From Methanosarcina sp. UBA293 (GTDB lineage: Archaea; Halobacteriota; Methanosarcinia; Methanosarcinales; Methanosarcinaceae), in the NCBI GenBank assembly GCA_002499445.1, contig DALS01000062.1, forward strand, positions 1 to 37,326: a stretch of DNA of 37,326 bases, in the 5' to 3' direction. Positions within the stretch are counted from its first letter, which is position 1. Every line of letters begins with the position of its first letter. Positions 33,729 through 37,326 of this stretch are shown here, piece after piece. A model generated the notes under the pieces. It worked only from the letters and a program-made list of their open reading frames with translations. It was not told the origin of the DNA and made no database searches. The translations under genes were made by a program, and so were the position numbers.

Positions 33729-34529
33729 TCAGCAGATTCAGGTTTTTTGAAACTTTGTCGGGAAGCTTTTAAAGCAACTTCCGACTCCATTGCAGACCTT
33801 AGGGGTACTGAGGCTGCAAGTAGCTTTGTTTGTATGGGAGCTGATGGAACCCCGACCACCAAAATCGATCTCGTAGCTGAGGATGCCATTGTCGAAGTTC
33901 TTAAAAATGACGGCAGATCCATGAGAATTATCAGCGAAGAACTTGGTGAGCTTATTCTGGGAGATTCCCCGGAGTTTTCTATTGTTCTTGACCCACTTGA
34001 TGGTACCTATAATTCCTCAGTGGATATTCCGTTTTACAGTCTTTCACTTGCAGTTTCTTCTTTCGACCTGTCTGAATTGAGGTTCGGGTATGTGAGTAAC
34101 TTTGCGTTATGCGAGGAATATTACGCATATGCCGGAAAGGGAGCTTACTTTAACGGAAAGAGAATCAGGACTTCCCATAACTCGGAGCTGAAAAAACTGT
34201 GTGTCAGTGTATATGGCTACCGGCACAATGTGGAGAGGGTCCGTAAGATTTACAGCAGCGTCCGGAGGGTTAGGTTACTTGGAAGTGTGGCACTTGAGCT
34301 GTGCTATGTAGCTTCAGGCCGACTTGATGCATTTGTAGATGTCAGAAAGGCTCTGCGTGTAACTGATGTGGCAGCAGGGCAACTAATTCTGGCGGAAGCA
34401 GGTGGGTTTATTACGGATGGGTATGGAAATTCCCTGAGGCTTCCTGATAATGTTACAGCCAGAGTGGAAATGGTCGCATCCAATGGGCTCGTACACGAAA
34501 AGCTTTTAGAGTTACTCTCGGGAGGATAA
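33699..34529 (+). CDS. Inositol monophosphatase/FBPase-family phosphatase (possible NADP phosphatase)
   Basis: A 276-residue Mg2+-dependent, Li+-sensitive-type phosphatase. Motifs: 'KIDLVAEDAIVEVL', 'IISEELGE' (metal Glu), 'IVLDPLDGTYNSSVDIPFYS' (DPLDGT, metal Asp) and 'VTDVAAGQLILAEAGG' (C-terminal metal Asp). Archaeal members act on inositol-1-phosphate, fructose-1,6-bisphosphate or NADP+. The NAD kinase gene starts one base after its stop, and in Methanocaldococcus the two are fused in one protein, so NADP+ dephosphorylation is a good candidate. The N-terminus is MNMNMNMNMN from five ATGAAT repeats, offering five in-frame starts; no clear ribosome site. Confidence 0.88.
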   Translation: MNMNMNMNMNSADSGFLKLCREAFKATSDSIADLRGTEAASSFVCMGADGTPTTKIDLVAEDAIVEVLKNDGRSMRIISEELGELILGDSPEFSIVLDPLDGTYNSSVDIPFYSLSLAVSSFDLSELRFGYVSNFALCEEYYAYAGKGAYFNGKRIRTSHNSELKKLCVSVYGYRHNVERVRKIYSSVRRVRLLGSVALELCYVASGRLDAFVDVRKALRVTDVAAGQLILAEAGGFITDGYGNSLRLPDNVTARVEMVASNGLVHEKLLELLSGG

Positions 34530-34530
34530 A

Positions 34531-35358
34531 TTGGCGATAAAGAGAATAGGAATCTCTTCACGCTGCGATAAACCTGAGATAATTGAAATGGTCAGACAAA
34601 TTCTTGATCGTTTCAGCTCGAAGGTTAAAATTTTTGTTTCCACTCACACGGCCGAGGTGCTCGGAATAGAAGGGACTCCTGTTGAGAGAATGAAGGAAGA
34701 AGGAGTGGAACTCATTATTAGTGTAGGAGGCGATGGCACAGTCCTTCGGAATATCGCCAAGATGAAAGACCCTCTTCCTATACTTGGAATTAACATGGGT
34801 ACGCTCGGTTTTCTTGTAGATGTTGAGCCTGAAAACGCCCTTGAAACCATAGAAGAAGTGATTTATGGTTTTTCGTATATCGAAAGAATGCGAATCGATG
34901 TTTTCCTCAACGGGAAAATGCTTGAAACTGCAACAAATGAGATTGCAATAATGTCTGCAAAGCCCGCAAAGATCATTCAGTTTGAAGTTTATGTCGAGGA
35001 CTGCATTCTTGACTCGATGCGTGCTGATGGTGTAATTTTTGCAACCCCCACAGGCTCCACTGCCTATGCAATGAGTGCAGGCGGCCCTATTATAAGCCCA
35101 AGGGTAAATGCAATAGTAATTGTTCCAGTCGCTCCTTTTAAACTCTCATCAAGGCCCTGGGTAATTCCATCAGACAGTGAGATTACAATAAAGTTGTCGG
35201 CTCCCAAAAAAGAGGCTGTCATTGCAATTGATGGGCAGAAGTCCTACAGGATCAGGCCTAATGACATTGTAAAACTTAAGAGGTCAAAATTTCCAGCTCG
35301 CTTTGTTAAGATTTCGGATGCCTGCTTTTATGAAAGAGTTCAGAGGAAGCTTACCTGA
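34531..35358 (+). CDS. nadK: NAD kinase
   Basis: A 275-residue ATP- or polyphosphate-NAD kinase that makes NADP+ from NAD+. Motifs: 'LIISVGGDGTVLRNIAKM' (GGDGT), 'LGINMGTLGFLVDVEPEN' (N-x-G-x-L-G-F), 'TATNEIAIMS' (NE) and 'VIFATPTGSTAYAMSAGGPI'. Length is normal. The start is TTG with GGAGGATAAA overlapping the stop region of the upstream phosphatase gene; only one base separates the two, so they are translationally linked. The pair thus encodes the forward reaction and, possibly, the reverse one. Confidence 0.95.
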   Translation: MAIKRIGISSRCDKPEIIEMVRQILDRFSSKVKIFVSTHTAEVLGIEGTPVERMKEEGVELIISVGGDGTVLRNIAKMKDPLPILGINMGTLGFLVDVEPENALETIEEVIYGFSYIERMRIDVFLNGKMLETATNEIAIMSAKPAKIIQFEVYVEDCILDSMRADGVIFATPTGSTAYAMSAGGPIISPRVNAIVIVPVAPFKLSSRPWVIPSDSEITIKLSAPKKEAVIAIDGQKSYRIRPNDIVKLKRSKFPARFVKISDACFYERVQRKLT

Positions 35359-35919
35359 AAAAAGCGTTTACTAATAGTTTAAGTTTTTCCAATAAATTAG
35401 TCTTTTCTGTAACCAAAAAAATCTCTAAATCGTTTTATGGCGTTTTCTAGTCGATATCTCAAGATAAAGGTAAATTATCGAATAAGACATTCGACCAGAA
35501 ACAGATGTTCCATTTATTTTTATTGGTTTAATTTCTTTCTCCAAAGTATTTGTTCAGAGGAATAGAAGACAGATAAAAGACAGTCTTGAGAAAGCTAATT
35601 ATGGATATCGTTCTGGAACCCTCTCCGCAGCAACATTATAAACCGTAATTGATTAAAAAGGAATTTTGGTCAGGCTCCTGACCTAACTTTTCAAGAAGCC
35701 GTTGCCAGAAATTCATTTCCTCCTAGGAAAACCTTTATACACATGTAGGTAAAGCTATGCTTAAATTTGACGAGATACAAATTTTTTTGACTCTTAGGGT
35801 TGTTTGTACCCTTGTACCTCCTTATTCAAACCTTTGAGTTATTTTCAGGCAAATAATCTATATTATTTAAAATAATCAAAAAGTCCTCAGAATAATTAAA
35901 ATCGCGGGAAGTAGTAACA
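35359..35919. promoter_or_regulatory. Intergenic region and leader of the homocitrate-synthase-type gene
   Basis: Region of 560 bp. GGTCAGG-CT-CCTGACC (35668-35683) is a perfect 7+7 palindrome. A TATA-like CTTTATACA lies at about 35733-35741, implying initiation near 35765 and a leader of about 150 bases. The palindrome ends 50 bp upstream of the TATA box, where it could be an operator, or the terminator of the nadK transcript. The leader contains short self-complementary GGGT..ACCC strings but no known riboswitch that I can recognise. Confidence 0.45.
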
Positions 35920-37137
35920 ATGTCAGAGAGCGAGCAGTATTCAAGAAACAAACTTATGGACTTTATCGAATATCGCCCCCTTGATATCGAAATCTGTGAC
36001 GTGACGCTCCGTGATGGGGAACAGACCCCAGGCGTAGTATTCACAAAAGAACAGAAACTGGCAATAGCCAGTGAGCTTGATTCTATGGGTGTCGAGGTTA
36101 TTGAAGCCGGATTTCCTGTGGTTTCCGCAAATGAAAAAGAAATCGTGAAGGAAATCGCAAGCCAAGGCTTCAATTCAAGAATCTGCTGCCTCTCAAGAGC
36201 AGTAAAAGGGGACGTGGACGCTGCCATTGAGTGTGATGTCGATATTGTGAGTATTTTCATTGCAATGTCAGACCTGCATCTCAAATACAAGTATCACAGA
36301 AGTTTTGAGGAGATGCTTGGCTGCGCCAAAGAAACTATTGAATATGCAACCGACCACGGCTTGAAAGTACGTTTTGCAGCCGAGGACGCTAGCCGGACCC
36401 CGATCGATCGCCTCAAAAAAGCTTTCAAAGAAACCGAAACCGAGTATAAGGTGCAGTATGTAAGCCTTGCGGACACAATTGGTATTTTGAATCCGACAAC
36501 AACTCATTACCTTGTTAGCGAGATTTATAAATCGATCAATACCTCGATCTGTATTCATTGTCACAATGACCTTGGAATGGCTACTGCAAATACTCTTGCA
36601 GCCGCCGAAGCAGGAGCAAAGCAGCTTCATACTACAGTTAACGCAATCGGAGAAAGGGCAGGAAATGCTTCTCTTGAAGAAGTAATGGTAGCCCTCAGGG
36701 TGCAGTACGGCATAGACCGTTATGATACCACAAAACTGACTGCGCTTTCAAAAATGGTCTCGGAGTATTCAGGCATAACTCCCTCAGTAAACAAAGCTGT
36801 TGTAGGGCAAAATGCCTTTACTCACGAATCCGGAATCCATGTTGCTGCAATCCTGGAAGAGCCGCGCACTTATGAACTCTTCCTCCCAGAAATGGTTGGC
36901 GGGAAGCGTAACCTTGTTGTCGGAAAGCACACAGGCACAAAAGCCCTGAAAGGCATTATTGACAGCATAGGCTTCTGCCTTGAGCGAGATGAACTCTGTG
37001 CCCTAATCGAGAAAGTCAAGGTCTGCACCGAAGAAAAGCATAAAAGTATCTCACGGGAGCAACTGGAAAGGCTGATTTCTCAGGTCAAGCAGGAGCAGAA
37101 GGTTACAGAAAAGCGAGAGGAGAAGTTTTCTATCTGA
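35920..37137 (+). CDS. aksA: Homocitrate synthase family (AksA-type) enzyme
   Basis: A 405-residue acetyl-CoA-dependent aldol-type synthase of the DRE-TIM (isopropylmalate/citramalate/homocitrate synthase) family. 'EICDVTLRDGEQTPGVVFTK' holds the catalytic Arg and metal Asp; 'HCHNDLGMATANTLAAAEAG' supplies the H-x-H metal ligands; 'NAIGERAGNASLEEVMVAL' and 'GKHTGTKALKGII' are family signatures. It lacks the ~120-residue LeuA allosteric domain, unlike typical isopropylmalate synthase, and this length fits archaeal AksA, which starts 2-oxosuberate synthesis for coenzyme B. Citramalate synthase (CimA) is less likely because that enzyme also has a regulatory domain. The specificity is inferred. 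Start: the ATG is preceded by GCGGGAAGTAGTAACA. Confidence 0.8.
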   Translation: MSESEQYSRNKLMDFIEYRPLDIEICDVTLRDGEQTPGVVFTKEQKLAIASELDSMGVEVIEAGFPVVSANEKEIVKEIASQGFNSRICCLSRAVKGDVDAAIECDVDIVSIFIAMSDLHLKYKYHRSFEEMLGCAKETIEYATDHGLKVRFAAEDASRTPIDRLKKAFKETETEYKVQYVSLADTIGILNPTTTHYLVSEIYKSINTSICIHCHNDLGMATANTLAAAEAGAKQLHTTVNAIGERAGNASLEEVMVALRVQYGIDRYDTTKLTALSKMVSEYSGITPSVNKAVVGQNAFTHESGIHVAAILEEPRTYELFLPEMVGGKRNLVVGKHTGTKALKGIIDSIGFCLERDELCALIEKVKVCTEEKHKSISREQLERLISQVKQEQKVTEKREEKFSI

Positions 37138-37205
37138 AAACTCCTTAGAAAACTCCTTATTTAATTTAATATCTGAAATACAAATTTAATATACAAATTT
37201 AGCTG

Positions 37206-37253
37206 TTGAGGTACAAAGCCGAATACAATAGACATTATGATTTCGTACCTCAA
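37206..37253 (+). terminator. Inverted repeat after the AksA-type gene
   Basis: TTGAGGTAC (37206-37214) and GTACCTCAA (37245-37253) are perfect 9-bp inverted copies separated by 30 bases, about 70 bp after the stop. It may form a long-loop hairpin at the transcript end, or be a protein site for the next gene beyond the window. Confidence 0.4.
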
Positions 37254-37326
37254 GTGCATATGTCTGATTTTTTACTTATTTTTTAATCCAATTTCTATTC
37301 CTTTTAGGGTCCTCTTAAACTCACTA

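Noticed and set aside
35920..37137. Isopropylmalate synthase LeuA
   Set aside because: The C-terminal leucine-sensing domain is missing and the length fits the AksA group better; biochemical specificity remains inferred.

Overview
The window looks like chromosome from a Methanosarcina-type methanogenic archaeon. Evidence: AT-rich intergenic DNA, archaeal TATA boxes, an archaeal type II GAPDH, a homocitrate-synthase-family enzyme of the AksA (coenzyme B) type, a CooT-like nickel protein, archaeal DUF89 and NAD kinase forms, and PKD-domain surface protein. No rRNA, tRNA, CRISPR array or complete insertion sequence was found. The genus is inferred from gene content; the species cannot be fixed by reading alone.

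Region 1 (1-7.3 kb): MarC-type membrane protein, a CaCA cation exchanger with a 30-bp repeat in its cytoplasmic loop, a GNAT acetyltransferase, a ferritin-like di-iron-type protein of unknown role, and a PepD/M20-type dipeptidase behind a pentanucleotide repeat.

Region 2 (7.3-16.9 kb), almost all on the minus strand: DUF1269 membrane protein, an intact formylglycine-type sulfatase, LURP-one-like protein, and an anaerobic sulfatase-maturating radical SAM enzyme. These are interleaved with at least five damaged genes: an AI-2E/PerM C-terminal remnant with two frameshifts, an MscS channel with a one-base frameshift, a 3'-truncated Na+/H+ antiporter, a bile-acid/Na+ symporter (BASS) with a one-base frameshift, and an iron-containing alcohol dehydrogenase with a large internal deletion plus a frameshift. 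The sulfatase and its maturase stay open while the neighbouring transporters decay, which suggests the pair is under selection.

Region 3 (17.3-22.1 kb): a glycogen-debranching-type GH133 enzyme and a GH130 enzyme (likely glycan or storage polysaccharide metabolism), an unknown glycine-rich hydrophobic protein, and a PrsW-family membrane protease.

Region 4 (22.1-29.2 kb): CooT-like Ni protein, DUF89 phosphatase, an exported and C-terminally anchored alkaline-phosphatase-superfamily protein, a probably leaderless acylphosphatase with a palindrome at its promoter, a hairpin repeat array, small membrane and zinc-ribbon proteins, and an amino acid permease interrupted by an in-frame TGA.

Region 5 (29.2-31.2 kb): repeat-rich accessory DNA with a 20-bp-period tandem repeat, three DUF2795-type small genes (one degenerate, one that seems to start at ATT), a 122-bp MITE with perfect 8-bp target duplication, and a segment bounded by 18-bp direct repeats.

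Region 6 (31.3-37.3 kb): PKD surface protein, GAPDH, an IMPase/FBPase-family phosphatase directly abutting NAD kinase, and the homocitrate-synthase-family gene with a long leader.
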